From assembly GCA_943788505.1 (NCBI GenBank), contig CALSQR010000001.1, positions 1,116,001 to 1,180,000 on the forward strand: a stretch of DNA of 64,000 nt, in the 5' to 3' direction. How positions within the stretch are numbered: position 1 is the stretch's first letter; the number at the start of each line of letters is the position of its first letter. The notes beneath the pieces are model-generated. The model was not told the DNA's origin. It saw only the letters and a list, made by a program, of their open reading frames with translations, and did no database searches. A program made the position numbers and the translations under genes. Of the stretch, positions 46,081-55,928 are shown piece by piece. This stretch comes from an uncultured bacterium (lineage in GTDB: Bacteria; Bacteroidota; Rhodothermia; Rhodothermales; UBA10348).

Positions 46081-46274
46081 GGAATACCTCCGGGCTCGAA
46101 TGAACGACTCGTTTGTCAGAGGCAGCAGGTCAAGCAAAGCAACAAACCGCCCCGACGAAACCTACTCGTTTGGCCGGACACACCCTGTAATGGAATTCCT
46201 CAACAGCCCGTACTGAAATTTCTGGGCCCGTGGGCGCAGCTTTTTCCTGGTCGCAGCTTTTTCCCGGGGGAAGC
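46081..46274. other. Non-coding scar with a 13-bp direct repeat
   Basis: No gene is supported here. CGCAGCTTTTTCC occurs at 46235-46247 and 46252-46264. A plus-strand open frame ends at 46216 with a tail reading GRTHPVMEFLNSPY, which could be the end of another lost gene. Confidence 0.4.
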
Positions 46275-47201
46275 TTACTCCTGGACGGCGGCAGCGACAC
46301 GAGTTCCTACCATCCACAAGGCATCTTCCTCAGTCCTGGCTTGAAATCCAGTCACCTGCCCATCCTCATCGAACGTGAATTCGAACATGTGCTCTAGTGT
46401 CTGGAATACCTCGCCATTCTCTATGAAACTCAAGTAAAAGATCCCATCAACTTGGGGTAAGGGTAATAACCCAACGCCAAACGGAAGACCAGGTCCAGAT
46501 GCGGACGTCTGCATGCTGATGGCAAAATTCCCATCTTCGTATGACATCTCCATATCGTACGTAAATGGCTCTGGCGTCCATGCGTACTCGCGGACTTCCG
46601 TCCGATACGTACCCAGATAAGGAGCGACCTCTTCTTCGGTGACCTGCATTTTCAATCGAGATTGAACGGCGATATCCATGCTGACCTCATGCGTTTCAAA
46701 GCGAAGACGCAAGGTCGTTCCCGTGGTACTGTTTTCTGGGAAATCAAACGTGAGAGTCTCGGTCAATGACGCAGTCGTGTCGGGCGTAACCCAAAATGTG
46801 ATTTCGTCCCCGTTTTTCTGAGGCTCGGGTAGGTGGAACTGTTTCCATTCCGGATCGAGAATAACTTCCCAATCGCCCGGGTCCACTACCATCCACATGG
46901 AATACTTGCCCGCGGGCACCTCGACACCATCAATAGTGATGTCCTTATTTACTTCCAGAATCGTAGCCCAATCAGCTCCCGGGGTCCAGATGTGCCCCCA
47001 CCAAATCTGACCACCAAACAACCCGGTCCGTCCTCGTAGGGCCGGACGAGAGTATTCAATGTCAATTGAAGTACCGTCAATGGTCTGAGATACCGAGCCC
47101 CTAGGGCTCAATGCAACTTGGGCATGGGCAAGATTGTCGTGAGCCATCGGGGCAACAAGAAAAAGCCCCGAGAGCGCAGCGGCCTGAAGAAATCGTTTCA
47201 T
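46275..47201 (-). CDS. Exported DUF2911 protein
   Basis: About 308 residues from ATG 47201 (MKRFLQAAALSGLFLVAP, signal cut near HAQ). DUF2911 hallmarks are SPRGSVSQTIDGTSIDIEYSRP, GRTGLFGG...WTPGADWATI and VPAGKYSMWMVVDPGDWEVIL. The C-terminal half (from about 185) carries an extra beta-rich domain of unknown role. The family is common in Bacteroidetes; no activity is known. It follows the Tat-signal protein with its start at or near that gene's stop. Confidence 0.88.
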   Translation of the reverse strand: MKRFLQAAALSGLFLVAPMAHDNLAHAQVALSPRGSVSQTIDGTSIDIEYSRPALRGRTGLFGGQIWWGHIWTPGADWATILEVNKDITIDGVEVPAGKYSMWMVVDPGDWEVILDPEWKQFHLPEPQKNGDEITFWVTPDTTASLTETLTFDFPENSTTGTTLRLRFETHEVSMDIAVQSRLKMQVTEEEVAPYLGTYRTEVREYAWTPEPFTYDMEMSYEDGNFAISMQTSASGPGLPFGVGLLPLPQVDGIFYLSFIENGEVFQTLEHMFEFTFDEDGQVTGFQARTEEDALWMVGTRVAAAVQE

Positions 47202-47212
47202 AAGTTCTGGGT

Positions 47213-47611
47213 TCAACCGAATCGAGCATCAATCGCCCGACGAATTTGATCGAGGGTCTGTCCCTCTTCGTTGCGACGATAGGCCAATTTGGACTCGCCT
47301 TGACAGATGGGACAACCGATTCCGCGTCCATCCTCGTAGAAGCAAGTAAGTAACGAACGATATCCAGGACGCACATGGCATCCACAGTGGCATCCGATGC
47401 CATCGGCCAAGTGAGGGATCTCACGAATCATGGCGACGACTTCCTTGGTCTCATCGGAAAGGCCTTTGATGAACTCATCCGAGACTACCAAAGAGGCATC
47501 AATACCCTCCCGTGGTTCTGGATGCTCGAAGCGGGCGAAGACTTTGGCAGGGACCAGACTCAGTCCAAGTCCTCCCAGAGTCAGCTTTACAAAGTCGCGT
47601 CGTGATTTCAT
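47213..47611 (-). CDS. Tat-exported PCYCGC-motif-like cysteine-rich protein
   Basis: 132 residues with a twin-arginine signal (KSRRDFVKLTLGGLGLSLVP). A cysteine cluster GIGCHCGCHVRPG is followed by LLTCFYEDGRG and GCPICQGE, giving six cysteines in about 40 residues. The spacing resembles proteins with the PCYCGC motif, although proline and tyrosine are replaced. It could bind a metal or an iron-sulfur centre in the periplasm. It lies immediately before the DUF2911 gene, so the two are probably cotranscribed. Confidence 0.7.
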   Translation of the reverse strand: MKSRRDFVKLTLGGLGLSLVPAKVFARFEHPEPREGIDASLVVSDEFIKGLSDETKEVVAMIREIPHLADGIGCHCGCHVRPGYRSLLTCFYEDGRGIGCPICQGESKLAYRRNEEGQTLDQIRRAIDARFG

Positions 47612-47694
47612 GTTGAATTACGAGTGGACTCAAAGAAGGACCAGCAGCATCACAACCCAAAGATTGCACGTGCTGATCGACTTTGACAAAGATA

Positions 47695-50073
47695 CTAAAT
47701 GTCGACCTCGCGTTTGCGTAGAAGGAAGAGCCCTTCTCCACGGCTGCTTACGGCGATAATTCCGCTCTTGAAATACGGATAATTACTCCAAGAACCACCA
47801 AAACCAGCTTCATCCTCACCGAACGGCACCGTGTCGAAGTGACCAATCTCTACCGGGTTGAGTGGATCAGCTACATCAATGATGCGCAGACCAGCCTGAT
47901 AGTTTGACTGGTACATGATGTTGTCCCGGATGTAAAGGTTGTGATCACTTGCCGGGTTGTCTAGGAAAAACTCCCTGGCAAGTACAGGGTCATCCAAGTC
48001 GCGGACATCCCAGATCAGCGTTCTAGTCTGCTCTGTTAGTCCGCCTACCTCATCTAATTCGTCATTCAGGAAGAAATAGTTGTGGTCCTCGGAAAGCCAT
48101 CCCTGGTGGGTATAGGCCTGATTCGGATACGAGGTGTAGGCTAAGGTGACAGGGTTGGATTTGTCCGTGACATCTCCAATTACAAACATGGTGCTGTTTG
48201 AATTGAAACAGATCTCGCGGCCGGTATAGTCGGCATCCTCACCATGATAAAGGACGCACTGAGAGTCATGCGTACCACCCGATTCCGGCAATGAGTAGCA
48301 GCCAGCAAACGTTGGGTTCTGCGGGTCCTGGACATTAATCATATGAAGCTGTCCTCCACAGGTCTCGCCACCTGAACGGTTGCCAACGGCATAAGCAAAG
48401 CCTGAATCCTCGTTGATCACCACATTGTGAGTGCTATTGGTACCGGCATAATGGGCGGTTTCCTTGAAGGTTACCGGCATATCTGCTAGCGAAACATCCC
48501 GTAATTGGCGGAGGTCGAAAATCTGCATTCCGTGTGCTTCAGCGCCATCGGCTACCACAAACGCATGATCTCGGTACACCTTAACATCCCGCCATCCGCT
48601 TCCAGGTGAACCTTCTGTCTTCAGCATCTCACCGACCCAAACTGGATGAGCAGGATCGGATATATCGACAAACGAAACACCTTCCGTTCGACCGATGATG
48701 ACCCATTCTTTTCCGGTTTCAGGATCTTCCCATCCCCAGATATCGGTCATCCCAACACCGCGCTCCGTAGAGAGGTCGCCGATATTCATGAAGGACACCA
48801 TGTCAACGTTATCGCAGGCAAATTCCCTCGCCGTTCCTTCCTCACATTCAATTTTTTCCCCTGAATACGAACTCAGCGCGTTGACGTCGCTGGCCAGAGT
48901 TGCCATTCCAGTCCACTCACCGCTTTCTGATAGTTCGAAGACGGAAGCAATACCAGCTTCAAAGTCTGCTCCTGGAGAGCCAATCACCGCTGCTCCGGCG
49001 GCGAAAGCTGCCCCCGTACCAAACCCAGGGCGAGCCCGCTCGTTTGGCGCATTTACCATAGTCAACGAATCGGACGCTAGATCGATGATCCAGCCAGCAC
49101 CGCGGGACGTGGCAAGCAGCAGGTTTTCATGGGTGGCCACACTACCACCAAAACCAAAAATACGCTGACCTTCCTCTACTACTGGCTCAATAGTCCGTTC
49201 TAGGCCGAACATGCCGCTGGACTGCTTGGCGTACACGTTTACTGTACCTATACCGTTAGCCTGCGGGGCACCAACATAGACCTTCCCATCAGCCGTCACC
49301 ATGGAAACGCCAAGACTTGAAGGACCTTCTGCAGATGGCGACAAGGACCCCATCTGCATCCAATAGCCGTGATTCATGAACACATAGACCAGACCCGCAC
49401 GCTCATTAGTTAGCGGGGCCGACACAAAAATATTGCCTTCATCTGCAGCTACGCTCATTCCGAATCCATCTCCTTCGTTAGCTGTGGCGGCAGACAATAC
49501 AGAGGACTCATTCCAGCCGTCCGACGTTTTCGAAAATACATGGGCTTGGCCCGTATTAGTCGTTCCGTCATAGGAGGTCACGACAATCTGATTTCCGGCC
49601 CGTGCAATATTACCTGTACGGTTTCCTGCGCGAGCATACGCACCGCCAAATTCTGCCCCTTCAGGAAGGGAGGATGGAACCAGCTTGCCTGTTTGCGACC
49701 AGGAACCATCCGCAAATGTGAAAACGTAGGCGGCTCCCATACCGGGCGCACCAACTACTACCATGTCATCCGACATGAAGACCGTACGACCAAAATCGTC
49801 CCCAACCATACCATCTGCAGCGCGAAGACGTGCACTTTCGACCCACTCTCCATCTGAATCTTTTTCGTAGATGTAGACGGAACTGGCGGGCTCATCACCA
49901 CGTGGCCAGCCAGTGGGCGCAGACCCAACAACAATTCGATGCCCATCAGCAGAAACGGTCCCACCAAATCCAAGGCCAGTGGCGCCCGGGCTGATATTCA
50001 TTTGTGCGTTAGATGACAAGGCCGTAGCCAAAATCACTGCCAAACACGTAAGTGCGTTGCGAAGGAATGTCAT
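47695..50073 (-). CDS. Choice-of-anchor B family protein (FG-GAP plus LVIVD-like repeats), secreted
   Basis: 792 residues from ATG 50073 (TFLRNALTCLAVILATALSSNAQ signal). The N-terminal about 400 residues are FG-GAP-like propeller repeats (RIVVGSAPTGW, MVVVGAPGMGAAYVF, KVYVGAPQANGIG). The C-terminal about 360 residues are the choice-of-anchor B region (FVDISDPAHPVWVGEM, HMINVQDPQNPTFAGCY, IIDVADPLNPVEIGHFD). The role is probably surface or extracellular; the ligand is unknown. Divergent from the AbgT transporter. Confidence 0.88.
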   Translation of the reverse strand: MTFLRNALTCLAVILATALSSNAQMNISPGATGLGFGGTVSADGHRIVVGSAPTGWPRGDEPASSVYIYEKDSDGEWVESARLRAADGMVGDDFGRTVFMSDDMVVVGAPGMGAAYVFTFADGSWSQTGKLVPSSLPEGAEFGGAYARAGNRTGNIARAGNQIVVTSYDGTTNTGQAHVFSKTSDGWNESSVLSAATANEGDGFGMSVAADEGNIFVSAPLTNERAGLVYVFMNHGYWMQMGSLSPSAEGPSSLGVSMVTADGKVYVGAPQANGIGTVNVYAKQSSGMFGLERTIEPVVEEGQRIFGFGGSVATHENLLLATSRGAGWIIDLASDSLTMVNAPNERARPGFGTGAAFAAGAAVIGSPGADFEAGIASVFELSESGEWTGMATLASDVNALSSYSGEKIECEEGTAREFACDNVDMVSFMNIGDLSTERGVGMTDIWGWEDPETGKEWVIIGRTEGVSFVDISDPAHPVWVGEMLKTEGSPGSGWRDVKVYRDHAFVVADGAEAHGMQIFDLRQLRDVSLADMPVTFKETAHYAGTNSTHNVVINEDSGFAYAVGNRSGGETCGGQLHMINVQDPQNPTFAGCYSLPESGGTHDSQCVLYHGEDADYTGREICFNSNSTMFVIGDVTDKSNPVTLAYTSYPNQAYTHQGWLSEDHNYFFLNDELDEVGGLTEQTRTLIWDVRDLDDPVLAREFFLDNPASDHNLYIRDNIMYQSNYQAGLRIIDVADPLNPVEIGHFDTVPFGEDEAGFGGSWSNYPYFKSGIIAVSSRGEGLFLLRKREVDI

Positions 50074-50301
50074 TATAGTCGGATTGATTGAATCCAAAAA
50101 AAGAATGTGGAATCTCGCATAACGCGACACTGCGCCTCGGGATTCTCCTAAATGGTGTGCAAAGGATTGAATTCACAGGACAAAAATATTGACCAATTAT
50201 CAGATTATTTCCAGTAAGCGTGCAGTTGTCCTTGATTTCGAATCATGTTTCACGGCATCTTTGGGGGTCTTGTGCCGCCCTCTCATTAATCTCCTATTGT
50301 T

Positions 50302-51852
50302 ATGGAAGCCGCTTCCCCCGCAGAGCAAGGATTCATCAACCGAGCTCTGAACCGCATTGAAGTCGTTGGCAATAAACTGCCAGACCCCTCGATGCTGTTT
50401 TTGATTTCCCTGATTGTCGTTTGGATCCTTTCTTGGCTGATGTCCGGGATTGAATTCAGCGAAATTGATCCTCGATCAGGCGTGCCAATCGTAATCAACA
50501 ATCTCCTTGCAGGGGATGCCATGGCTACCTTCCTCTCTCAAATGGTGACCATCTTCACGGGTTTTGCTCCCCTAGGCGTCGTGTTAGTCGCCATGCTCGG
50601 TGTGGGCGTTGCCGATGAGGCAGGATACTTCAACACGAGTATCAAGATGACCCTTAGTTGGACGCCCAAGGCGCTCATGACGCCGATGGTAGTATTCGTC
50701 GGCTTGATCAGTCACAGCGCTATCGATGCGGGCTATGTGCTTGTCATTCCGCTTGGTGGAATTATCTTCTATGCCGTTGGGCGCCATCCGATTGCGGGTA
50801 TCGCTGCCGCGTTTGCTGGTGTGTCGGGTGGTTTTAGCGCCAACCCGATTCCAGGCGCTCTGGACCCCTTGCTGCAAGGATTCACTCAGCCTGCCGCCCA
50901 GATCATCGACCCGAGCGTTCTCGTCAATCCGCTAGGTAACTACTTCTTTACCGGCATCTCGAGCATCCTCATTGTGGCTCTGGGATGGGCCATCACTGAT
51001 CTCATTGTTGAGCCGAGGCTCAATCGAACGACCCCCATTGATGACGACGCGGAAGGCAGTCCTCAGATGGATACCGTGGACCCCGTTGAGCGGAAAGGCT
51101 TCATCTGGTCAACCCTGACGCTTGTCGCTGGACTGGTTGTATTGGTGCTCGTTCTTCTTCCCGCCGACTCGCCCATGCGTGATGCAAGTGGGTCTCTGAA
51201 TTCGTTTTCAGCCCCAATCATGCAATCGATCGTTCCCTTGATATTTCTGCTATTCCTGATACCTGGCGTCGTGTTCGGGTACGTCACGGGCAAATTTCGA
51301 AATTCAAAGGATATGGTCGACGCCATGACCAAGTCGATGAACGGGATGTCATACTACATCGTTATGGCGTTTTTCTGTTCGCTGTTTGTTTATGCATTCG
51401 GTCAATCAAACATCGGCGCACTGCTGGCCTTGAAAGGCGCTGCCCTTCTGAAGGGTCTTGCGATGCCGGGAGGCGTAACGATCGTTGGAATCATCTTCCT
51501 GACAGCGTTTGTGAACCTGTTTGTCGGCTCTGCCTCGGCCAAGTGGGCGCTCCTCGCTCCAATCTTTGTGCCGATGCTCATGCAGGTCGGCATCTCTCCT
51601 GAGCTGACTCAAGCGGCGTATCGTGTAGGCGACTCCTCCTCAAACATTATCACGCCCTTGATGCCGTACTTCCCACTCGTCGTGGTGTACTGTCAGCGGT
51701 ATTTCAAGAAGACGGGTATCGGAACGCTAACATCGATCATGCTGCCCTACTCGGCGGTTTTCATCGTCGTGTGGGCCATCTTCCTGTTGATATTCTGGAG
51801 CATCGGTATTCCACTCGGACTGCAGGCTTCTTATACCTACCCACCAATGTAG
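50302..51852 (+). CDS. AbgT family transporter
   Basis: 516 residues with about 12 hydrophobic segments. Family features are NRIEVVGNKLPDPSMLFLI, GGFSANPIPGALDPLLQG, a second hairpin with FVNLFVGSASAKWALLAPIFVPM and the GDSSSNIITPLMPYFPLV motif. The family imports p-aminobenzoyl-glutamate or exports antifolates using the sodium or proton gradient. Substrate and direction are not deducible. It may take up folate breakdown products. It is followed by a strong bidirectional terminator. Confidence 0.93.
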   Translation: MEAASPAEQGFINRALNRIEVVGNKLPDPSMLFLISLIVVWILSWLMSGIEFSEIDPRSGVPIVINNLLAGDAMATFLSQMVTIFTGFAPLGVVLVAMLGVGVADEAGYFNTSIKMTLSWTPKALMTPMVVFVGLISHSAIDAGYVLVIPLGGIIFYAVGRHPIAGIAAAFAGVSGGFSANPIPGALDPLLQGFTQPAAQIIDPSVLVNPLGNYFFTGISSILIVALGWAITDLIVEPRLNRTTPIDDDAEGSPQMDTVDPVERKGFIWSTLTLVAGLVVLVLVLLPADSPMRDASGSLNSFSAPIMQSIVPLIFLLFLIPGVVFGYVTGKFRNSKDMVDAMTKSMNGMSYYIVMAFFCSLFVYAFGQSNIGALLALKGAALLKGLAMPGGVTIVGIIFLTAFVNLFVGSASAKWALLAPIFVPMLMQVGISPELTQAAYRVGDSSSNIITPLMPYFPLVVVYCQRYFKKTGIGTLTSIMLPYSAVFIVVWAIFLLIFWSIGIPLGLQASYTYPPM

Positions 51853-51897
51853 GTCGATCCATTAGCCTACTTACATGCTAGGTTCGATTTCAATCGG

Positions 51898-51934
51898 AAG
51901 GGCCGGGCTCGCCATTTGGCGAGCCCGGCCCTTT
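51898..51934. terminator. Strong bidirectional terminator
   Basis: A perfect 16-bp inverted repeat (51898-51913 and 51918-51933) with an ATTT loop, flanked by AA and TTT. Situated between the convergent abgT and S9 peptidase genes. Confidence 0.85.
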
Positions 51935-51970
51935 ATCATTGCGCACGGCTGGAAAACCAGATTCAGTTCA

Positions 51971-54847
51971 TCACTCCCCCTTGGCTGCTTTTTCTCTGGC
52001 TTCCTGAGCCTTTTTGGACTCAATCTCTTTCTCCAAGAAAGGAATGCCATCTGTGATCCACTTTGCTGGCTCGCGATCCCGGAGATAGAAATTGAACCAG
52101 TCGTGGGTCCGGTTGGCGTAGTCAAGCTGATTCTGCTTCAACCTTAGACCATGATTCTCACCATCGTACACGAGCAGCACAAATTCCTTCTGCAGGCGTC
52201 GCATAGTATTGTAGAGTTCAACGCCTTGATTAAAGTCCACCGCGCCATCCTCATCCCCAAAGGCAACCAGAAGCGGGGTGTTAATCTGCTCGGCATTGAA
52301 CACCGGCGAGTTCTGGATGAACTTCTCCATGTCCTCCCAATAAGGCTTCGGGAAACGTCCCTGACTGATTTCGAAGATGGTGGCATCTGTACCACCCGAA
52401 TTCCAGTACATCGAGTTGTACATGCTGATCATGTTAGTCAATGGGGCGCCTGCTACTGCAGCCGAAAAGACATCTGTCTGCGTGACAACAAACGATGTCT
52501 GGTACGCGCCCCACGAATGTCCCGTCAAACCGACACGCTCCGGATCTACCATCCCAGTGGCAACCACAGCTTCAACGGCAGGCACCAGCGCCTCGACGGC
52601 CGACATACCCGGATCCCTGAGTCGATACACAATGTCCGGTTCGAATACGAAGTATCCTTCTGAAGAGAAGCGGCGCTGATTGTAGGCGCTGGTTCTGCTT
52701 GGAACGGTGTAGCTGTGCAGGCTCTGACTACGAAGTTCGTAGATGTACACGATCATCGGGTACTGCTTGCCCGGCTCGTAATCCGCCGGATAGAGCAGTC
52801 TTCCTTGCAGAGGGACACCATTAGTATTCGTGAAATCAACCAGTTCTGTGTGACCCCACTTGTATTCGCTCTGCTGCGGATTCGTATCCGTCAGCTGAAT
52901 CGGATCACTGAACGAATCATCAACGGCATAAATATTGGGTGATTCGTCTGCCTTCTGCGTCATAAACGTGAATACATCGGCCTCTTTGGCTCGCCGTAAT
53001 CCACTAATCATCCGGGGCTCATAGACGAGCGCATCCAGCGTTCCTTCATCCTCACTCCTCCCCGGGTTTTGACGCCAGACATAGTAACCCGAGTCCTTGG
53101 TCATATCGCCGTAAGCGCTGAAATAAATCGGCGTACCTGCCATTAATGTTTCATTTTCAAAATCCACCCGGATTTGACGGAATCGCACTTTGTCTGCGGC
53201 TCCAAAGGTGAGTCTCTCGACGCCCTGACCATTGGCATTCACACGGTAAACATCATACTGATCGTAGAGCAAGACCGTTTCGTCTCCCTCTGACCATTGA
53301 GCGCTTCCAAAAGCCCGATCTGCTTCCCGCCCATAAATGGCCGTAAAGTCATTGAACTGAGTATCGATGTCTTCCGTCAGATTGGTGTGCGTTTCCTCTG
53401 CGATGGAATACGACCACCAGTCATTTGCGCGGAAGTACAGAGCAAACGCTCCATCGGGTGAGATGCTGACATTTTCGATGCGCTCAAGAACCATGTTGCG
53501 TTCACCCGATTCCGTGTCGTAAACGTATACGTCATTCCAACTTTCGCGGAGCGCCGGCTCATACGGTGTGGAGTCATAGCCAACAGCGTGATGCTGGTCT
53601 CCCGTCAGCGTAAGTGATCGAACATTGTCATCCGCGAGCTTCGCGAACGAATCACTCGCCAACGTCCATGCTGATAGGTACGTAAAGTCCTTATCTCGTC
53701 CTGCCATTACACCCTGACGCGGTTGAACGACTGGATCTTTCCAATGCCAGACATCCACACCTGGTGGGTCCAGATCCTTATCCAATTCTGAGATAGGTTT
53801 CGTTTCGTTCGCATCCTCCTCTTTGTCGTTTTCCTCATCTTCATCCCCCTCATCGGCATCTTCTCCGGCTTCGGCAAACTCTTCGTCGTCTGCTTCCGGC
53901 TCCTCATATCGGTCTTTCAAACCGAAAAACAACCTTGAACCATCTTCTGAAAAGCGAACGCCTCCTTCCGACCCAACACGATATCCTTCGGGGACATCAT
54001 CCCGCTCGGAAACAGCGAAAACCCGCATATCTCCCCCCGCATCAAGACCCGTGAACGCCATGATCACATGATCTGGGTAATCTTCCCCCATGCGCTCTCC
54101 TTCTTTCAAAAAGGCCAGATCATAAGAATCATCCCTCCACGTGAGGTCGCTAAAGACTTTCTCATCGCTATGCAGCACACGGAACGAGGAGCCAGCAAGG
54201 TCAATGAGCTGAACACCGTTTCCGAGTTTCTCAGACGCGTCAATGGTAACAGCCAGGAGGGCTCCTTCAGGACTGAATGCAAACTCTGAGACATTGCCCA
54301 CATTTTGATGGGTACCAGTCGCCAGGTTTCGGATTACCAGATCGGCTCCGCTGGACTCGCTGCCTTCTGGCTTGTACTTGCGCAATGCTAGGAAACTGCC
54401 ATCATCAGAAAACGAAACCGACTGAACGTGTTCAATGGTATCAACTTCAGCCGTTGTCAGATTCATGAGTCCCAGAGACAGCTCAACGCGCTTTTCCGCT
54501 TTTTCTAGCTTCTCTTCCTCCTCTTCCGAGATCCCAATAGCGAAAGCCAGCCATTGATTGTCATTAGAAAACATGGGGCGGGATCCGTACTGGAACGAAT
54601 GCACTTCTTCTCCGCCAACGCGGCGTACGTGCAACGTTGCGGGGCCTTCTACCTTGTTGATCATCCAGACAAACCAGGATCCATCCGAAGACAACGCATT
54701 GCTGCCTATTCGCTCCCACTGAGCGTAGTCTTCGAGCGTGAGATCCTTCTTTTGCGCAGTTGCTTGCTGCGACCCTAGGACCGGAACAAACAACCCTATA
54801 AACAGGATCGCTGTGATGATTTGACGAAAGGACATTGTAGCCTTCAT
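51971..54847 (-). CDS. Secreted S9-family prolyl oligopeptidase-type peptidase
   Basis: About 958 residues from ATG 54847 (or 54835) with a signal peptide (SFRQIITAILFIGLFVPVLG). The N-terminal part is a beta-propeller with WD40-like PD40 repeats. The C-terminal alpha/beta hydrolase domain has the nucleophile in GLTGHSWGAYQTSF, the acid in AFGDEDGAVDF and the base in YDGENHGL. A strongly acidic low-complexity stretch of about 38 residues (about 312-350) interrupts the propeller. It probably degrades peptides in the periplasm or outside the cell. The start lies 95 bases from the divergent hydrolase ORF. Confidence 0.9.
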   Translation of the reverse strand: MKATMSFRQIITAILFIGLFVPVLGSQQATAQKKDLTLEDYAQWERIGSNALSSDGSWFVWMINKVEGPATLHVRRVGGEEVHSFQYGSRPMFSNDNQWLAFAIGISEEEEEKLEKAEKRVELSLGLMNLTTAEVDTIEHVQSVSFSDDGSFLALRKYKPEGSESSGADLVIRNLATGTHQNVGNVSEFAFSPEGALLAVTIDASEKLGNGVQLIDLAGSSFRVLHSDEKVFSDLTWRDDSYDLAFLKEGERMGEDYPDHVIMAFTGLDAGGDMRVFAVSERDDVPEGYRVGSEGGVRFSEDGSRLFFGLKDRYEEPEADDEEFAEAGEDADEGDEDEENDKEEDANETKPISELDKDLDPPGVDVWHWKDPVVQPRQGVMAGRDKDFTYLSAWTLASDSFAKLADDNVRSLTLTGDQHHAVGYDSTPYEPALRESWNDVYVYDTESGERNMVLERIENVSISPDGAFALYFRANDWWSYSIAEETHTNLTEDIDTQFNDFTAIYGREADRAFGSAQWSEGDETVLLYDQYDVYRVNANGQGVERLTFGAADKVRFRQIRVDFENETLMAGTPIYFSAYGDMTKDSGYYVWRQNPGRSEDEGTLDALVYEPRMISGLRRAKEADVFTFMTQKADESPNIYAVDDSFSDPIQLTDTNPQQSEYKWGHTELVDFTNTNGVPLQGRLLYPADYEPGKQYPMIVYIYELRSQSLHSYTVPSRTSAYNQRRFSSEGYFVFEPDIVYRLRDPGMSAVEALVPAVEAVVATGMVDPERVGLTGHSWGAYQTSFVVTQTDVFSAAVAGAPLTNMISMYNSMYWNSGGTDATIFEISQGRFPKPYWEDMEKFIQNSPVFNAEQINTPLLVAFGDEDGAVDFNQGVELYNTMRRLQKEFVLLVYDGENHGLRLKQNQLDYANRTHDWFNFYLRDREPAKWITDGIPFLEKEIESKKAQEAREKAAKGE

Positions 54848-54986
54848 GAGCCGATTGGGATTGGTGAGGTGGCGTGTCGCAATAACACTCAGATTCGGGC
54901 CCGCAAAGGGAAATCGCAACCTCAATTAGGGATCTTTCCTTGTGATATATTCTGCTATGCCAAATCCCTCATTCTCAACCATCGTT

Positions 54987-55907
54987 ATGACCAGAATAGT
55001 ATCACTCGTGTGCCTGATCGGCTTTCTTTCGATTAGCTCTCCAAATGCATCGGCTCAAGATGGTCAAAGTGGCCCCATCACACAGGTTGTAATGCTTGGC
55101 ACCGGAACCCCAAATGCGGATCCTGATCGCTCTGGTCCCTCCGTTGCAATCGTCGTTGGTGATCAGCCTTACCTAGTGGACTTTGGCCCAGGAGTCGTGC
55201 GCCGCGCAGCCGCTGCTGCTAGGAATGGAATCACAGGACTGGAAGTCAATCGATTGAACCGAGCGTTCGTTACCCACCTTCACTCGGACCATACCGTTGG
55301 TTTCCCCGACCTGATCTTTACCCCATGGGTGCTAGAGAGGGACACACCGCTGGAAGTGTATGGGCCAGAGGGAATTGAGGATATGGCTAAACACATCCTG
55401 AAGGCCTATGAACAGGACATCAACATCCGTCTTTTCGGTTTGGAGCCCGCAAATAATCAAGGATGGCGCGTTGAGGCTCATGACGTGGAAGCCGGGGTGG
55501 TTTACCAGGATTCCTTGGTCACGGTGGAAGCATTCAACGTACCACACGGAAGTTGGCCAACGGCATTCGGATATCGCTTTACGACACCTGATCGGGTAAT
55601 CGTGATCTCGGGAGACACCGCGCAAAGTGATATCATTGCAGAAATGTGTCGAGGGTGCGATGTTCTTCTACACGAGGCTTATTCTGATTCGGCCTGGGAG
55701 AAAAGAACGCCCTTCTGGCAGAACTACCACGCGGGCTTCCATACCTCAGCCACTCAGGTAGGGGAGCTGGCGGCGCGAGCCAATCCGAAGCTTCTGGTGT
55801 TGTATCATCAACTAGAATGGAGTTCTTCACTAGACGAACTCTTAGCCGAAGTCAAATCACGATTTGATGGCAATGTCGTCAATGCAGTTGACCTCGGCGT
55901 GTATTGA
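54987..55907 (+). CDS. Exported metallo-beta-lactamase-fold hydrolase (RNase Z-like)
   Basis: 306 residues from ATG 54987 with a signal peptide (TRIVSLVCLIGFLSISSPNASAQ). The metal motif is HLHSDHTVG, with SGDT and further ligands H in LLHEAYSD and YHQLEW. VVMLGTGTPNADPDRSGPSVAI is like the RNase Z/AtsA-type subclass. As it is exported, tRNA processing is unlikely; an aryl-sulfatase-like or other ester hydrolase is more plausible. Confidence 0.85.
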   Translation: MTRIVSLVCLIGFLSISSPNASAQDGQSGPITQVVMLGTGTPNADPDRSGPSVAIVVGDQPYLVDFGPGVVRRAAAAARNGITGLEVNRLNRAFVTHLHSDHTVGFPDLIFTPWVLERDTPLEVYGPEGIEDMAKHILKAYEQDINIRLFGLEPANNQGWRVEAHDVEAGVVYQDSLVTVEAFNVPHGSWPTAFGYRFTTPDRVIVISGDTAQSDIIAEMCRGCDVLLHEAYSDSAWEKRTPFWQNYHAGFHTSATQVGELAARANPKLLVLYHQLEWSSSLDELLAEVKSRFDGNVVNAVDLGVY

Positions 55908-55928
55908 AATCAACTCCAGGAGGCCATC

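Noticed and set aside
53707-53907. 66-codon minus-strand ORF with many Arg/Lys residues
   Set aside because: It is the acidic tract of the S9 peptidase read in another frame; GA-rich codons give basic residues.
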